A DNA stretch of 64,000 bases, taken from Streptomyces tsukubensis. Its GTDB lineage: Bacteria > Actinomycetota > Actinomycetes > Streptomycetales > Streptomycetaceae. Positions 44,628 through 54,090 of this stretch are shown here, piece by piece. The notes under the pieces are model-generated. The model saw only the letters and a list, made by a program, of their open reading frames with translations, ran no database searches and was not told the origin of the DNA. Position numbers and translations under genes: made by a program. The DNA lies in assembly GCF_003932715.1 (NCBI RefSeq), contig NZ_CP020700.1:6098501-6162500 (forward strand), given 5' to 3'. Numbering within the stretch: position 1 is the stretch's first letter; every line of letters starts with the position of its first letter.

Positions 44628-46598
44628 ATGACGAAGCCATCCCTCCCCGAACTCCTCCATGCCGCCGTAGCCTCCGTCGGCGGGGTGGAACGCCCTGGTC
44701 AGGTCAGCATGGCCGAGGCCGTAGCCGAAGCCGTCGAGGACGGCTCCCACCTGCTCGTCCAGGCGGGAACCGGTACCGGAAAGTCGCTCGGCTATCTGGT
44801 GCCGTCCCTGGCCCACGGGGAGCGGGTCGTCATCGCCACTGCCACGCTGGCACTGCAGCGGCAGCTCGTCGAGCGCGATCTGCCGCGCACGGTGGAAGCG
44901 CTTCACCCCCTGCTGCGCCGGCGGCCGGAGTTCGCCATGCTGAAGGGCAGGTCGAACTACCTCTGCCTGCACCGGCTGCACGAGGGCGTTCCGCAGGACG
45001 ACGAGGAAGGCCTGTTCGACCCCTTCGAGGCCGCGGCCCCCACCAGCAAGCTCGGGCAGGACCTCCTGCGGATGAGGGACTGGGCCGACGAGACCGAGAC
45101 CGGCGACCGGGACGCGCTGACCCCCGGTGTCTCCGACCGGGCCTGGGGCCAGGTGTCGGTCTCCTCCCGGGAGTGCCTCGGCGCCAGCAAATGCGCGTAC
45201 GGAGCGGAGTGCTTTGCCGAGATGGCCCGGGAGCGTGCCAAGCTCGCGGAGGTCGTCGTCACCAATCACGCCCTGCTCGCCATTGATGCCATCGAGGGGG
45301 CGCCGGTGCTCCCTCCGCACGAGGTGTTGATCATCGACGAGGCGCACGAGCTGGTCTCTCGGGTGACCGGCGCCGCCACCGGCGAGCTCACACCCGGCCA
45401 GGTCAACCGTGCCGTCCGCCGGTCCGCGAAGCTGGTGAACGAGAAGGTGGCCGACTCCCTGCAGACGGCGGCCGAGACCTTTGAACGGGTCATGGAGCTG
45501 GCGCTGCCGGGGCGGCTCGAAGAGATTCCGGAGGATCTGGGCTATGCCTTGCTGGCGCTGAGGGATGCCGCCCGCAATGTGATCTCCGCGCTGGGATCCA
45601 CCCGCGACAAGTCGGTCCAGGACGAGGACGCGGTACGCAAGCAGGCTCTGGCCTCAGTGGAGACCGTTCACGATGTGGCCGAGCGCATCACTCAGGGGTC
45701 CGAGTTCGACGTCGTCTGGTACGAGCGTCATGACCGCTTCGGAGCCTCCCTGCGGGTGGCACCGCTGAAGGTGTCCGGGTTGCTGCGGGAGAAGCTGTTC
45801 ACGGACCGCTCGGTGGTGCTGACCTCCGCGACGCTCCAGCTCGGTGGCGATTTCAACGGGGTCGGAGCGTCCCTGGGGCTGCCTCCCGAAGGGACCGAGG
45901 GCGATGACGTCCCGCAGTGGAAGGGCCTGGACGTCGGCTCGCCGTTCGACTACCGCAAGCAGGGCATCCTCTATGTTGCCCGCCATCTGGCCACGCCGGG
46001 CCGGGAGGGCTCGCGCACGGACATGATGGACGAGCTCGCGGAGCTGGTGGAGGCGGCCGGCGGCCGGACCCTGGGGCTGTTCTCCTCGATGCGGGCCGCT
46101 CAGGCCGCCGCCGAGGAACTGCGTTCCCGGCTGGACCATCCGATTCTCCTCCAGGGAGAGGAGACCCTCGGCGAATTGATCAAGAACTTCGCCGCCGACC
46201 CCGGCACCTGCCTCTTCGGCACGCTCTCGCTCTGGCAGGGCGTCGACGTCCCCGGGCCGAGCTGCCAGCTGGTGATCATGGACCGGATTCCGTTCCCGCG
46301 GCCCGACGATCCCCTGATGAGCGCACGGCAGAAGGCGGTCGAGGAGGACGGCGGCAATGGCTTTATGGCCGTGGCGGCCACTCATGCGGCCCTGCTGATG
46401 GCCCAGGGAGCGGGGCGCCTGGTACGGGCGACGGGGGACCGGGGCGTCGTCGCGGTTCTCGATCCCCGGCTGGCCAATGCGCGCTACGGCGGATTTCTGC
46501 GGGCCTCGCTGCCGGACTTCTGGTACACCACCGACCGCAATCAGGTGCGGCGCTCGCTGGCGTCGATCGACGCTGCGGCGAAGGCTGATCAGACCTGA
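44628..46598 (+). CDS. dinG: DinG/XPD-type ATP-dependent helicase
   Basis: A 656-residue 5'-3' superfamily 2 helicase that resolves R-loops and unusual DNA structures. Walker A is AGTGTGKSLGY and the DEAH box is IIDEAHEL. The iron-sulfur domain is marked by NYLCLHRL and then the Cys cluster ECLGASKCAYGAECF. Late motifs are LFSSMRAAQ and QGAGRLVR. It is convergent with lexA. A damage-inducible role is expected from the family, although I see no LexA box at its promoter. Confidence 0.93.
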   Translation: MTKPSLPELLHAAVASVGGVERPGQVSMAEAVAEAVEDGSHLLVQAGTGTGKSLGYLVPSLAHGERVVIATATLALQRQLVERDLPRTVEALHPLLRRRPEFAMLKGRSNYLCLHRLHEGVPQDDEEGLFDPFEAAAPTSKLGQDLLRMRDWADETETGDRDALTPGVSDRAWGQVSVSSRECLGASKCAYGAECFAEMARERAKLAEVVVTNHALLAIDAIEGAPVLPPHEVLIIDEAHELVSRVTGAATGELTPGQVNRAVRRSAKLVNEKVADSLQTAAETFERVMELALPGRLEEIPEDLGYALLALRDAARNVISALGSTRDKSVQDEDAVRKQALASVETVHDVAERITQGSEFDVVWYERHDRFGASLRVAPLKVSGLLREKLFTDRSVVLTSATLQLGGDFNGVGASLGLPPEGTEGDDVPQWKGLDVGSPFDYRKQGILYVARHLATPGREGSRTDMMDELAELVEAAGGRTLGLFSSMRAAQAAAEELRSRLDHPILLQGEETLGELIKNFAADPGTCLFGTLSLWQGVDVPGPSCQLVIMDRIPFPRPDDPLMSARQKAVEEDGGNGFMAVAATHAALLMAQGAGRLVRATGDRGVVAVLDPRLANARYGGFLRASLPDFWYTTDRNQVRRSLASIDAAAKADQT

Positions 46599-46670
46599 GG
46601 AGTTTCCCTGTGGATCGGGCGAGCCGGGCAAGGTCCACGAGGGACGACCTGGTCCGCCGGGCCCCGGTCA

Positions 46671-46694
46671 CCGGGCCGTCGTGCGACGGCCCGG
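46671..46694. terminator. terminator downstream of dinG
   Basis: CCGGGCCGTC and GACGGCCCGG form a 10-bp stem around GTGC, 72 bases after the dinG stop. Confidence 0.7.
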
Positions 46695-46726
46695 CGGGCG
46701 GCAGGGAAGGGGCCGGATGAATTCAG

Positions 46727-46759
46727 GGCCCCGGGACCGGCGCAGTGGGTCCCGGGGCC
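46727..46759 (-). terminator. terminator downstream of lexA
   Basis: GGCCCCGGGACC and GGTCCCGGGGCC form a perfect 12-bp stem around a 9-base loop, 18 bases after the lexA stop on the minus strand. Confidence 0.75.
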
Positions 46760-46777
46760 GGTCTGGGCGGACGGGTG

Positions 46778-47572
46778 TCACACCCGCCGCAGCACGGCGA
46801 CGACCTTGCCGAGAATGGTCGCCTCGTCGCCGGGGATGGGCTGGTAGGCGGCGTTGTGGGGGAGCAGCCACACATGGCCGTTCTCCCGCTTGAAGCGCTT
46901 GACCGTGGCCTCGCCGTCCAGCATGGCGGCGACGATGTCGCCGTTCTCCGCGACGGGCTGACGGCGGACGGTCACCCAGTCACCGTCGCAGATCGCGGCC
47001 TCGATCATGGAGTCGCCGACGACCTTCAGCACGAAAAGCTCTCCGTCGCCGACGAGCTGGCGCGGCAGGGGGAACACGTCCTCGACCGACTCCTCGGCGA
47101 GGATCGGGCCGCCGGCCGCGATCCGGCCCACGAGCGGAACGTAGGACGCGGCGGGCTTGCCGGTGGTGTCCGTGGGCTGAGTGTTGGGCTGGTCCGAGCC
47201 GCGGACCTCGTACGCCCGGGGGCGGTGCGGGTCGCGGCGGAGGAAGCCCTTGCGCTCCAGCGCCATCAGCTGATGGGCGACGGACGAGGTGCTGGAGAGC
47301 CCCACCGCCTGACCGATCTCCCGCATCGACGGCGGGTAGCCGCGCCGCTGCACGGAGTCACGGATGACCTCGATGACCCGCCGCTGCCGATCGGTGAGCC
47401 CCGTACTGTCCGCCCTGATCCCTGGAGGCCGGCCGGGCAGTGCACGCGTGGGCCGGGAGGGCTCCGAGCCCTCTGCGGCCGTGGCGGCGTCGCTCATGGC
47501 GCGCACCGGTTCGAATCGGCTCTGGGGGCGGTCATGGGCGGTGAAGATGGCACTGTCTGCGGTGGTGGTCAT
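46778..47572 (-). CDS. lexA: SOS repressor LexA
   Basis: A 264-residue LexA. A Ser/Ala-rich extension of about 60 residues precedes the winged helix ([44 protein letters not shown]). The Ala-Gly cleavage site is in [13 protein letters not shown], the catalytic Ser in [11 protein letters not shown] and Lys in EATVKRF. RecA filaments trigger self-cleavage. ATG 47572 has GAGGGG upstream. A LexA-type box lies 64 bases before the start, giving autoregulation; the recA promoter here has another. Confidence 0.97.
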   Translation of the reverse strand: MTTTADSAIFTAHDRPQSRFEPVRAMSDAATAAEGSEPSRPTRALPGRPPGIRADSTGLTDRQRRVIEVIRDSVQRRGYPPSMREIGQAVGLSSTSSVAHQLMALERKGFLRRDPHRPRAYEVRGSDQPNTQPTDTTGKPAASYVPLVGRIAAGGPILAEESVEDVFPLPRQLVGDGELFVLKVVGDSMIEAAICDGDWVTVRRQPVAENGDIVAAMLDGEATVKRFKRENGHVWLLPHNAAYQPIPGDEATILGKVVAVLRRV

Positions 47573-47635
47573 GTCGGCCCCTCTCGAATGGTCTCCCTGG
47601 CTGAACAACGGTAGTTGGTTTCGAAAGGTTGCGCC

Positions 47636-47647
47636 AAACACACGTTC
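47636..47647 (-). promoter_or_regulatory. LexA (SOS) box upstream of lexA
   Basis: On the minus strand GAACGTGTGTTT, preceded by TC, fits GAAC-N4-GTTY of the Gram-positive SOS box. Its position upstream of lexA indicates autorepression. Confidence 0.75.
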
Positions 47648-48229
47648 GAGTGAAAAAACGCTGATTGCCTTACGTGGACATGCGTTTGGGTGTATGTGTC
47701 TGAGGGTGGCTCCGGATCGACGTCTGCGGCCGCCGTGCGGCGGCCCGGACCGGTCGTCCGGCCCGGAGGCGGGGCCGGTGTCCGGTGTTCGGTGGGCCGG
47801 GATCCGACATCCGGATGGGCCGTGTCGTTGGGATCCCATGGGTTTCAACGGGCTTCCACAGGGTCCAACGGGCTCCAGTGGGGTCCAGTCTTGCATCCGC
47901 CACCCCGGAATCGGCGGATCCGCCGCGTGTCCCGTACTCTCGTGACCGGGCCCGACCCGGCCGCGGGTTTCGCGCGTCCGTTCCTGTGTGCACCGGCCCC
48001 GTCATCCCGCTGTCCACCATGTGCCGGATGCCGATGCGGTCCGCGCCGTACCGCGTGGCGGCCCCCATCGACACCCGTCGTGCCGTATACCGGTCCCGGC
48101 GCGGAGCATGCCGCGAACCGCGCCTCCGATGGTGCGTCGTGCGGTGGTGCCGTGGTGTCACCGGGCGTACGCCGTCCGCGACCAATCCGCCCCGCGCGAC
48201 ACGCGTCGTGCGAGGTATCCCGGGCAAAC
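47648..48229. other. long intergenic region lexA/nrdR
   Basis: Part of the 814-base spacer 47573-48386, the longest in the window. It contains near-repeats of GGGTCCAACGGGCTCCAGTG type around 47851-47890 and has reduced GC in 47600-47700. Open frames exist on both strands, but none has a ribosome binding site with a recognisable protein. A small RNA cannot be excluded. Confidence 0.4.
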
Positions 48230-48243
48230 CCCATATGTAGTGG
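48230..48243. promoter_or_regulatory. NrdR box 1
   Basis: CCCATATGTAGTGG, 11 of 14 bases identical to box 2 and starting exactly 31 bases before it. Paired NrdR boxes three helical turns apart are the normal arrangement upstream of ribonucleotide reductase operons. Confidence 0.7.
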
Positions 48244-48260
48244 TTGGATTGGGGGTGCCG

Positions 48261-48274
48261 CCCACAAGTTGTGG
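48261..48274. promoter_or_regulatory. NrdR box 2
   Basis: CCCACAAGTTGTGG, a nearly perfect palindrome (CCACAA-G-TTGTGG), 113 bases before the nrdR start. Partner of 48230-48243. Confidence 0.7.
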
Positions 48275-48386
48275 TCCCCGGTGCTCCAAGGCTCAGGCCA
48301 TCGCCTATGCTTGGGCTTGCTCCGAAGGGCTGCGGCCGTGTTTGCCGGGGCTGTTCAGTCGTGCCGTCAGGGAGGGTTTGGGAACC

Positions 48387-48899
48387 ATGCACTGCCCCTT
48401 CTGCAGGCACCCCGACAGCCGTGTGGTGGACAGCCGCACGACCGACGACGGAACGTCGATCCGGCGCCGCCGTCAGTGCCCCGACTGCTCCCGCCGCTTC
48501 ACGACGGTCGAGACCGCCTCGCTCATGGTGATCAAGCGCAGCGGAGTCACGGAGCCCTTCAGCCGTACCAAGGTCATCTCCGGCGTGCGCAAGGCGTGCC
48601 AGGGGCGGCCGGTCACCGAGGACGCCCTCGCCCAGCTCGGCCAGCGGGTCGAGGAGGCGGTGCGCGCCACCGGAAGCGCCGAGCTGACCACCCATGACGT
48701 GGGTCTGGCCATACTCGGCCCCCTGCAGGAACTCGACCTCGTCGCGTACCTGCGCTTTGCATCCGTCTACCGGGCGTTCGATTCGCTCGAAGATTTCGAG
48801 GCCGCCATCGCGGAGCTCCGGGTGCGGCGGCCACCGGCCGCGGAGGACGGGAACGACGGGGCCCCCGAGGTGCCCGTTCCCGCCCGCGCCACCGACTGA
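48387..48899 (+). CDS. nrdR: transcriptional repressor NrdR
   Basis: A 170-residue nucleotide-sensing repressor of ribonucleotide reductase genes. The zinc ribbon uses Cys3, Cys6, Cys31 and Cys34 ([17 protein letters not shown]), followed by the ATP-cone ([24 protein letters not shown]) that reads dATP/ATP. The C-terminal extension is acidic and Pro-rich. GGAGGG lies 10 bases before the ATG. nrdJ follows after 176 bases on the same strand, and the two NrdR boxes upstream indicate autoregulation. Confidence 0.97.
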   Translation: MHCPFCRHPDSRVVDSRTTDDGTSIRRRRQCPDCSRRFTTVETASLMVIKRSGVTEPFSRTKVISGVRKACQGRPVTEDALAQLGQRVEEAVRATGSAELTTHDVGLAILGPLQELDLVAYLRFASVYRAFDSLEDFEAAIAELRVRRPPAAEDGNDGAPEVPVPARATD

Positions 48900-49075
48900 C
48901 GCGACCGCACGGCGGTCCGGGCCCGGCTCGCCGGGCATCCGGCCGGCCGGGAGCGGCGGCAGTCCGGCGAACAACACCGACCGTGAGCGCTCGGCGCGCA
49001 CGGTATCCAAGACAGGCAGTGCCACGGGAAGATCTGGGCACTTCAGGGCGTTTTTGCCCGTAAATGGGAGGCGGC

Positions 49076-51973
49076 ATGACAGAGACGACGAGCGGTCCCG
49101 CACGAGGGTCCCGAGCCAAGGGAGCCAAGGCGAACAAGGGCCTGCGCATCGAGCGTGTCCACACCACCCCCGGCGTGCACCCGTACGACGAGGTGGTCTG
49201 GGAGCGCCGTGACGTCGTCATGACCAATTGGCGCGACGGCTCGATCAACTTCGAGCAGCGTGGCGTCGAGTTCCCCGACTTCTGGTCGGTGAACGCGGTC
49301 AACATCGTCACCAGTAAGTACTTCCGCGGCGCTGTCGGCACCCCTCAGCGCGAGACCGGTCTGAAGCAGCTGATCGACCGGATCGTGAAGACGTACCGGA
49401 AGGCCGGCGAGGACCACAGCTACTTCGCCTCGCCCGCCGACGCCGAGATCTTCGAGCACGAGCTGGCCTACGCCCTGCTGCACCAGATCTTCAGCTTCAA
49501 CTCCCCGGTGTGGTTCAACGTCGGCACGCCCCAGCCGCAGCAGGTGTCCGCCTGCTTCATCCTTGCCGTGGACGACTCCATGGAGTCGATCCTGGAGTGG
49601 TACAAGGAAGAGGGAATGATCTTCAAGGGAGGTTCGGGCGCCGGTCTGAACCTCTCCCGGATCCGTTCCTCCAAGGAACTGCTCTCCTCCGGCGGCAACG
49701 CCTCCGGTCCGGTCTCCTTTATGCGCGGAGCCGACGCCTCCGCCGGAACGATCAAGTCCGGTGGCGCCACCCGCCGCGCGGCCAAGATGGTCATCCTCGA
49801 TGTCGACCACCCCGACATCGAGAGCTTCATCGAGACCAAGGTCAAGGAAGAGGAGAAGATCCGCGCCCTGCGGGACGCGGGCTTCGACATGGACCTGGGC
49901 GGTGACGACATCACGTCCGTCCAGTACCAGAACGCCAACAACTCCGTCCGGGTCAACGACGAGTTCATGAAGGCCGTGGAGTCGGGCGGCCGCTTCGGGC
50001 TGCGCGCACGGATGACCGGCGAGATCATCGAGGAGGTCGACGCCAAGGCACTCTTCCGCAAGATGGCCGAGGCCGCCTGGGCCTGCGCCGACCCCGGCAT
50101 CCAGTACGACGACACCATCAACCACTGGCACACCTGCCCCGAGTCCGGCCGGATCAACGGCTCGAACCCGTGCAGCGAGTACATGCACCTGGACAACACG
50201 TCCTGCAACCTCGCCTCGCTGAACCTGATGAAGTTCCTCAAGGACGACGGCGAGGGCCACCAGTCCTTCGACGTCGAGCGCTTCTCCAAGGTCGTCGAGC
50301 TGGTCATCACGGCGATGGACATCTCCATCTGCTTCGCCGACTTCCCGACGCAGAAGATCGGCGAGAACACCCGAGCCTTCCGTCAGCTCGGCATCGGCTA
50401 CGCCAACCTCGGCGCCCTGCTCATGGCCACGGGCCACGCCTACGACAGCGACGGCGGCCGGGCCCTGGCGGGTGCCATCACCTCGCTGATGACGAGCACG
50501 TCGTACCGCCGCTCCGCGGAGCTGGCCGCCGTGGTCGGCGCCTACGAGGGCTACGCCCGGAACGCGAAGCCCCACAACCGCGTCATGCAGCAGCACGCCG
50601 ACGCCAACACCAAGGCCGTCCGGGTGGACGACCTGGACACCCAGATCTGGGCCGCTGCCACCGAGGCCTGGCAGGACGTGATCCGCCTGGGCGAGAAGAA
50701 CGGCTTCCGCAACGCCCAGGCCTCCGTCATCGCGCCGACCGGCACCATCGGTCTCGCCATGTCGTGCGACACCACCGGCCTGGAGCCCGACCTCGCCCTG
50801 GTGAAGTTCAAGAAGCTGGTCGGCGGCGGCTCGATGCAGATCGTGAACGGCACCGTGCCGCAGGCGCTGCGCCGCCTCGGCTACCAGCCCGAGCAGATCG
50901 AAGCGATCGTCGCCCACATCGCCGAGAACGGCAACGTCGTCGACGCCCCCGGCCTGAAGACCGAGCACTACGAGGTCTTCGACTGCGCCATGGGCGAGCG
51001 GTCCATCTCCGCCATGGGCCATGTCCGGATGATGGCCGCGATCCAGCCCTGGATTTCCGGTGCGCTCTCCAAGACGGTGAACATGCCGGAGTCGGCGACC
51101 GTCGAAGAGGTCGAGGAGATCTACTTCGAGGCCTGGAAGATGGGCGTCAAGGCGCTCGCGATCTACCGCGACAACTGCAAGGTGGGCCAGCCCCTCTCCG
51201 CCAAGACCAAGGAGAAGGAGAAGGCGGAGATCACCGAGAAGACCGAGGAGACCATCCGGTCCGCGGTCGAGAAGGTCGTCGAGTACCGTCCGGTCCGCAA
51301 GCGGCTGCCGAAGGGCCGTCCCGGCATCACCACCTCCTTCACCGTGGGCGGCGCCGAGGGTTACATGACCGCCAACTCCTACCCGGACGACGGTCTCGGC
51401 GAGGTCTTCCTGAAGATGTCCAAGCAGGGGTCCACCCTCGCGGGCATGATGGACGCCTTCTCCATCGCCGTCTCGGTCGGCCTGCAGTACGGCGTGCCCC
51501 TGGAGACCTACGTCTCCAAGTTCACCAACATGCGCTTCGAGCCCGCCGGTATGACGGACGACCCGGACGTGCGGATGGCGCAGTCGATCGTCGACTACAT
51601 CTTCCGCCGCCTGGCGCTCGACTTCCTGCCGTTCGAGACCCGCTCGGCGCTGGGGATCCACTCCGCGGAGGAGCGTCAGCGCCACCTGGAGACCGGTTCC
51701 TACGAGCCGTCCATCGAGGACGACGAGGTCGACGTGGAGGGGCTCGCCCAGTCCGCGCCGCGTCAGCAGGACGTCGCACCGGCGCCCGTTCCGGCGCCGA
51801 AGGCGGCGATCCCCGCACCTCAGCAGGCGCCGCACACCTCGGCCGAACTGGTCGAGATGCAGTTGGGCATCAGTGCCGATGCTCCGCTCTGCTTCTCCTG
51901 CGGCACCAAGATGCAGCGGGCCGGGTCCTGCTACATCTGCGAGGGCTGCGGGTCCACGAGCGGCTGCAGCTGA
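49076..51973 (+). CDS. nrdJ: vitamin B12-dependent (class II) ribonucleotide reductase
   Basis: A 965-residue adenosylcobalamin-dependent reductase making dNTPs without oxygen requirement. The substrate-specificity region (FKGGSGAGLNLSRIRSS), the active-site loop NPCSEYMHLDNTSCNLASLNL with catalytic Cys and Glu, and PTGTIGLAMSCDTTG are present. A C-terminal zinc-ribbon tail CFSCGTKMQRAGSCYICEGC carries the redox Cys. ATG 49076 is preceded by GGGAGG; the upstream ATG 49064 adds four residues. It is probably controlled by NrdR through the nrdRJ promoter. A strong terminator follows. Confidence 0.98.
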   Translation: MTETTSGPARGSRAKGAKANKGLRIERVHTTPGVHPYDEVVWERRDVVMTNWRDGSINFEQRGVEFPDFWSVNAVNIVTSKYFRGAVGTPQRETGLKQLIDRIVKTYRKAGEDHSYFASPADAEIFEHELAYALLHQIFSFNSPVWFNVGTPQPQQVSACFILAVDDSMESILEWYKEEGMIFKGGSGAGLNLSRIRSSKELLSSGGNASGPVSFMRGADASAGTIKSGGATRRAAKMVILDVDHPDIESFIETKVKEEEKIRALRDAGFDMDLGGDDITSVQYQNANNSVRVNDEFMKAVESGGRFGLRARMTGEIIEEVDAKALFRKMAEAAWACADPGIQYDDTINHWHTCPESGRINGSNPCSEYMHLDNTSCNLASLNLMKFLKDDGEGHQSFDVERFSKVVELVITAMDISICFADFPTQKIGENTRAFRQLGIGYANLGALLMATGHAYDSDGGRALAGAITSLMTSTSYRRSAELAAVVGAYEGYARNAKPHNRVMQQHADANTKAVRVDDLDTQIWAAATEAWQDVIRLGEKNGFRNAQASVIAPTGTIGLAMSCDTTGLEPDLALVKFKKLVGGGSMQIVNGTVPQALRRLGYQPEQIEAIVAHIAENGNVVDAPGLKTEHYEVFDCAMGERSISAMGHVRMMAAIQPWISGALSKTVNMPESATVEEVEEIYFEAWKMGVKALAIYRDNCKVGQPLSAKTKEKEKAEITEKTEETIRSAVEKVVEYRPVRKRLPKGRPGITTSFTVGGAEGYMTANSYPDDGLGEVFLKMSKQGSTLAGMMDAFSIAVSVGLQYGVPLETYVSKFTNMRFEPAGMTDDPDVRMAQSIVDYIFRRLALDFLPFETRSALGIHSAEERQRHLETGSYEPSIEDDEVDVEGLAQSAPRQQDVAPAPVPAPKAAIPAPQQAPHTSAELVEMQLGISADAPLCFSCGTKMQRAGSCYICEGCGSTSGCS

Positions 51974-51979
51974 TCCGGC

Positions 51980-52018
51980 GCCCGGGGCGCCGACCGGTCT
52001 CCGGTCGGCGCCCCGGGC
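51980..52018. terminator. terminator after nrdJ, 18-bp stem
   Basis: Arms 51980-51997 and 52001-52018 are perfectly complementary around TCT. It lies between the convergent nrdJ and TerD-domain genes. Confidence 0.92.
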
Positions 52019-52060
52019 CGTTTGCCCGGGAGGCGCCGGGCACCGGCCGCCGGAGATGGA

Positions 52061-52585
52061 TCAGCCGCGGCCCATCAGGCTGACGAAACCCTCGGGGTCG
52101 GTATCGAAGCCCCGTACCCCGTCGTGGAAGACCCAGCTCCCCGTGTCGCTGCGGACGAACTCGGCTATGACCGCCGCCGTCGCGTCCGGCACCGACGAGA
52201 AGTCGACACTGTCCAGCTCGGTGTAGCCCTCGGCCATCGTGACCCGGGTGTTCGCCACCTCCGCGAAGGCCAGCCGGCCGTGGGCCTGCTGGACGACCAC
52301 TCCGACGAGAACCCGTCCGTACTCGGGGGCGAGCCGCTCCAGCTCCAGCTTCATCACCTCGTCCGAGCCGAAGCCCTGACCGGTGCGGCTGTCCCGGGTC
52401 AGGCTGATGGTGCCGTCCGGCGAGCGGCTGTCGAAGTGCACGACGTACGCCGGGTCCCCGGACGGCGCGTCCTTGCGATAGGTCGCGGCGACGATGTCGA
52501 GATCGTGCGGTGACCGTCCCAGGGGGCTCGGATCCCAGCGCAGGGCCACTTCGACCGTGCGGACGCCTTTGTTCGGGCTGCTCAC
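52061..52585 (-). CDS. TerD-domain protein
   Basis: A 174-residue protein of the TerD/CABP family, calcium-binding proteins linked to tellurite and stress resistance. Visible patterns are VEVALRWDPSPLG, DLDIVAATYRKD, a DSRTGQGFGSDE loop rich in acidic residues, and VRSDTGSWVFHDGVRGF near the end. The usual DNLTG motif reads DSRTG. The GTG at 52585 has GGAAGGG 7 bases upstream; a neighbouring GTG at 52588 is possible. It stands alone, without the full ter operon. Confidence 0.85.
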   Translation of the reverse strand: MSSPNKGVRTVEVALRWDPSPLGRSPHDLDIVAATYRKDAPSGDPAYVVHFDSRSPDGTISLTRDSRTGQGFGSDEVMKLELERLAPEYGRVLVGVVVQQAHGRLAFAEVANTRVTMAEGYTELDSVDFSSVPDATAAVIAEFVRSDTGSWVFHDGVRGFDTDPEGFVSLMGRG

Positions 52586-52705
52586 CACATATCCCTTCCC
52601 CAACAACTGCCGGTAACTCTCCGTCCCTTGACCGTATCCGCTCGTGGGGCCGCGAGGCGAGGGAATGGCGGGTGTACGCCATGTTCCGGGCCGTACGATG
52701 GCGCG

Positions 52706-53311
52706 GTGCTGGTCAAGTGGATTCGCTGCACCGTGATCGACCGTCGTGGCTTCGATCGGGGGCAGCGGAAATGGGCGGGGCTGCTGGGTGAGCCGGGATT
52801 CCGGGGCCAGGGCGGGGGCTGGAGCAGGGGGCGGCCCCAGGTCGCGCATGTCTTCGCCTTCTGGGAGAGCCGGGCCTTCTACGACTCCTTCATGGCCCGG
52901 GCGCACGGCCGGCTGGCCTCCGGGCAGGCGGGAACCTACCGCGATGCCCAGGTCAGGCTCTTCGACCACCGCTTCGATGTGAAAATGGGCTTCGAACCGC
53001 TGTTCACGGGCGCCGATGTGGTGCGGGTCGCCCACTGCAAGGTGCGCGAAGAACGGGTCGCGCACTATGCGCTCATGCAGGAGAAGGTGTGGAACCCGGC
53101 GATGGCAGGATCGCCCGGGATGGTCCGCGGGCTGTTCGGCGAGGCACCGGGGAACGAGTTCCTCGTGATGTCGATGTGGCAGTCCGAGGCCGAGCACGGC
53201 AAGTACCGCAAGGAACGGGTGGAGCGGCTGCTGTCGCGGGCCCAGACGGAGGCGGACGTCGCGGCGCTCAGCGGAGACGTCGTCCAGCTCGAACCCTCGT
53301 GGACGGTCTGA
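52706..53311 (+). CDS. DUF4937-like protein
   Basis: A 201-residue protein starting VLVKWIRCTVIDRRGFDRGQRKW. This N-terminus resembles the YdbC/DUF4937 family, ferredoxin-like folds related to antibiotic biosynthesis monooxygenases; EFLVMSMWQSEAEHGKYRKE in the second half looks like a second such unit. No enzymatic residue can be named. TACGAT at 52694-52699 lies exactly 6 bases before the GTG, so it is probably leaderless. It is divergent from the TerD-domain gene. Confidence 0.7.
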   Translation: MLVKWIRCTVIDRRGFDRGQRKWAGLLGEPGFRGQGGGWSRGRPQVAHVFAFWESRAFYDSFMARAHGRLASGQAGTYRDAQVRLFDHRFDVKMGFEPLFTGADVVRVAHCKVREERVAHYALMQEKVWNPAMAGSPGMVRGLFGEAPGNEFLVMSMWQSEAEHGKYRKERVERLLSRAQTEADVAALSGDVVQLEPSWTV

Positions 53312-53418
53312 TCGCCGGATCCCGCGGCGGTGCCACGTTCCGGGCGTCCCTCCGGGGCGTACGCCGGATGGGCCGTCCCGGACGACCGGGGGCGCCGGGT
53401 CCGATCTAGGGTCGTGAC

Positions 53419-54078
53419 ATGGCACGACCGCGACGCATCGTTCTCGTACGGCACGGAGAGTCGGAGGGGAACGTCGACGACACCGTCTACGAACGCGAGC
53501 CCGATCATGCGCTGAGGCTCACCGCGACCGGATACGCCCAGGCCGAGGCGGCGGGTGCCGAGCTGCGTACGCTGTTCGGCCGGGAGCAGGTCAGTGTGTA
53601 AGTCTCGCCGTACCGGCGCACCCATGAAACGTTTCGTGCCTTCGGTCTCGACCCCGCCCGGGTCCGGGTCAGAGAGGAGCCCCGGCTGCGCGAGCAGGAC
53701 TGGGGCAATTGGCAGGACCGGGACGACGTACGTCTCCAGAAGGCGTACCGGGATGCCTACGGGCACTTCTTCTACCGCTTCGCCCAGGGCGAGTCGGGAG
53801 CGGACGTCTACGACCGCGTCGGAGCCTTTCTGGAGTCCCTCCACCGGAGCTTCGAGGCCCCCGACCATCCGCAGAACGTGCTGCTGGTGACCCACGGGCT
53901 GACGATGCGGCTCTTCTGCATGCGCTGGTTCCACTGGACCGTGGCGGATTTCGAGTCGCTCTCCAATCCGGGCAACGGAGAGACCCGGATACTCCGGCTC
54001 GGTGAGAACGGCCGCTACACACTGGACCGGCCGTTCGCACAGTGGCGTACTCCCGAGCCGTACGGCATCACCGGTTAG
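53419..54078 (+). pseudogene. histidine phosphatase family gene broken by an in-frame TAA
   Basis: The frame from ATG 53419 to TAG 54076-54078 encodes a complete 219-codon phosphoglycerate-mutase-like phosphatase: LVRHGES early, SPYRRTHET, an REQDWGNWQD segment and LLVTHGLTMR late. It is interrupted by TAA at 53599-53601, codon 61. The residue before SPYRRT reads V-stop-V where VYVSPYRRT would be expected, so one base change (TAC to TAA) explains it. Reading frame and homology continue on both sides. TAGGGT lies 6 bases before the ATG. It could also be a sequencing error. Confidence 0.88.
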
Positions 54079-54090
54079 AGTGGCGGGAAG

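Noticed and set aside
48900..49075. Possible cobalamin riboswitch before the B12-dependent reductase gene
   Set aside because: The 176-base nrdR-nrdJ spacer is short for a B12 riboswitch and I cannot find the conserved B12-box or core elements in order. GTGCCAC alone is insufficient.
49043..51835. 930-codon open frame on the minus strand opposite nrdJ
   Set aside because: It mirrors the strongly biased third positions of nrdJ; composition is Val/Leu/Gly/His noise without domains. Similar antisense frames lie opposite lhr (2510-4492 and 5048-7249), the permease (10617-12323) and rshA (36541-38319).
52061..53425. 454-codon frame extending the TerD-domain gene upstream
   Set aside because: The extension is antisense to the DUF4937-like gene. 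GGAAGGG before GTG 52585 marks the real start.
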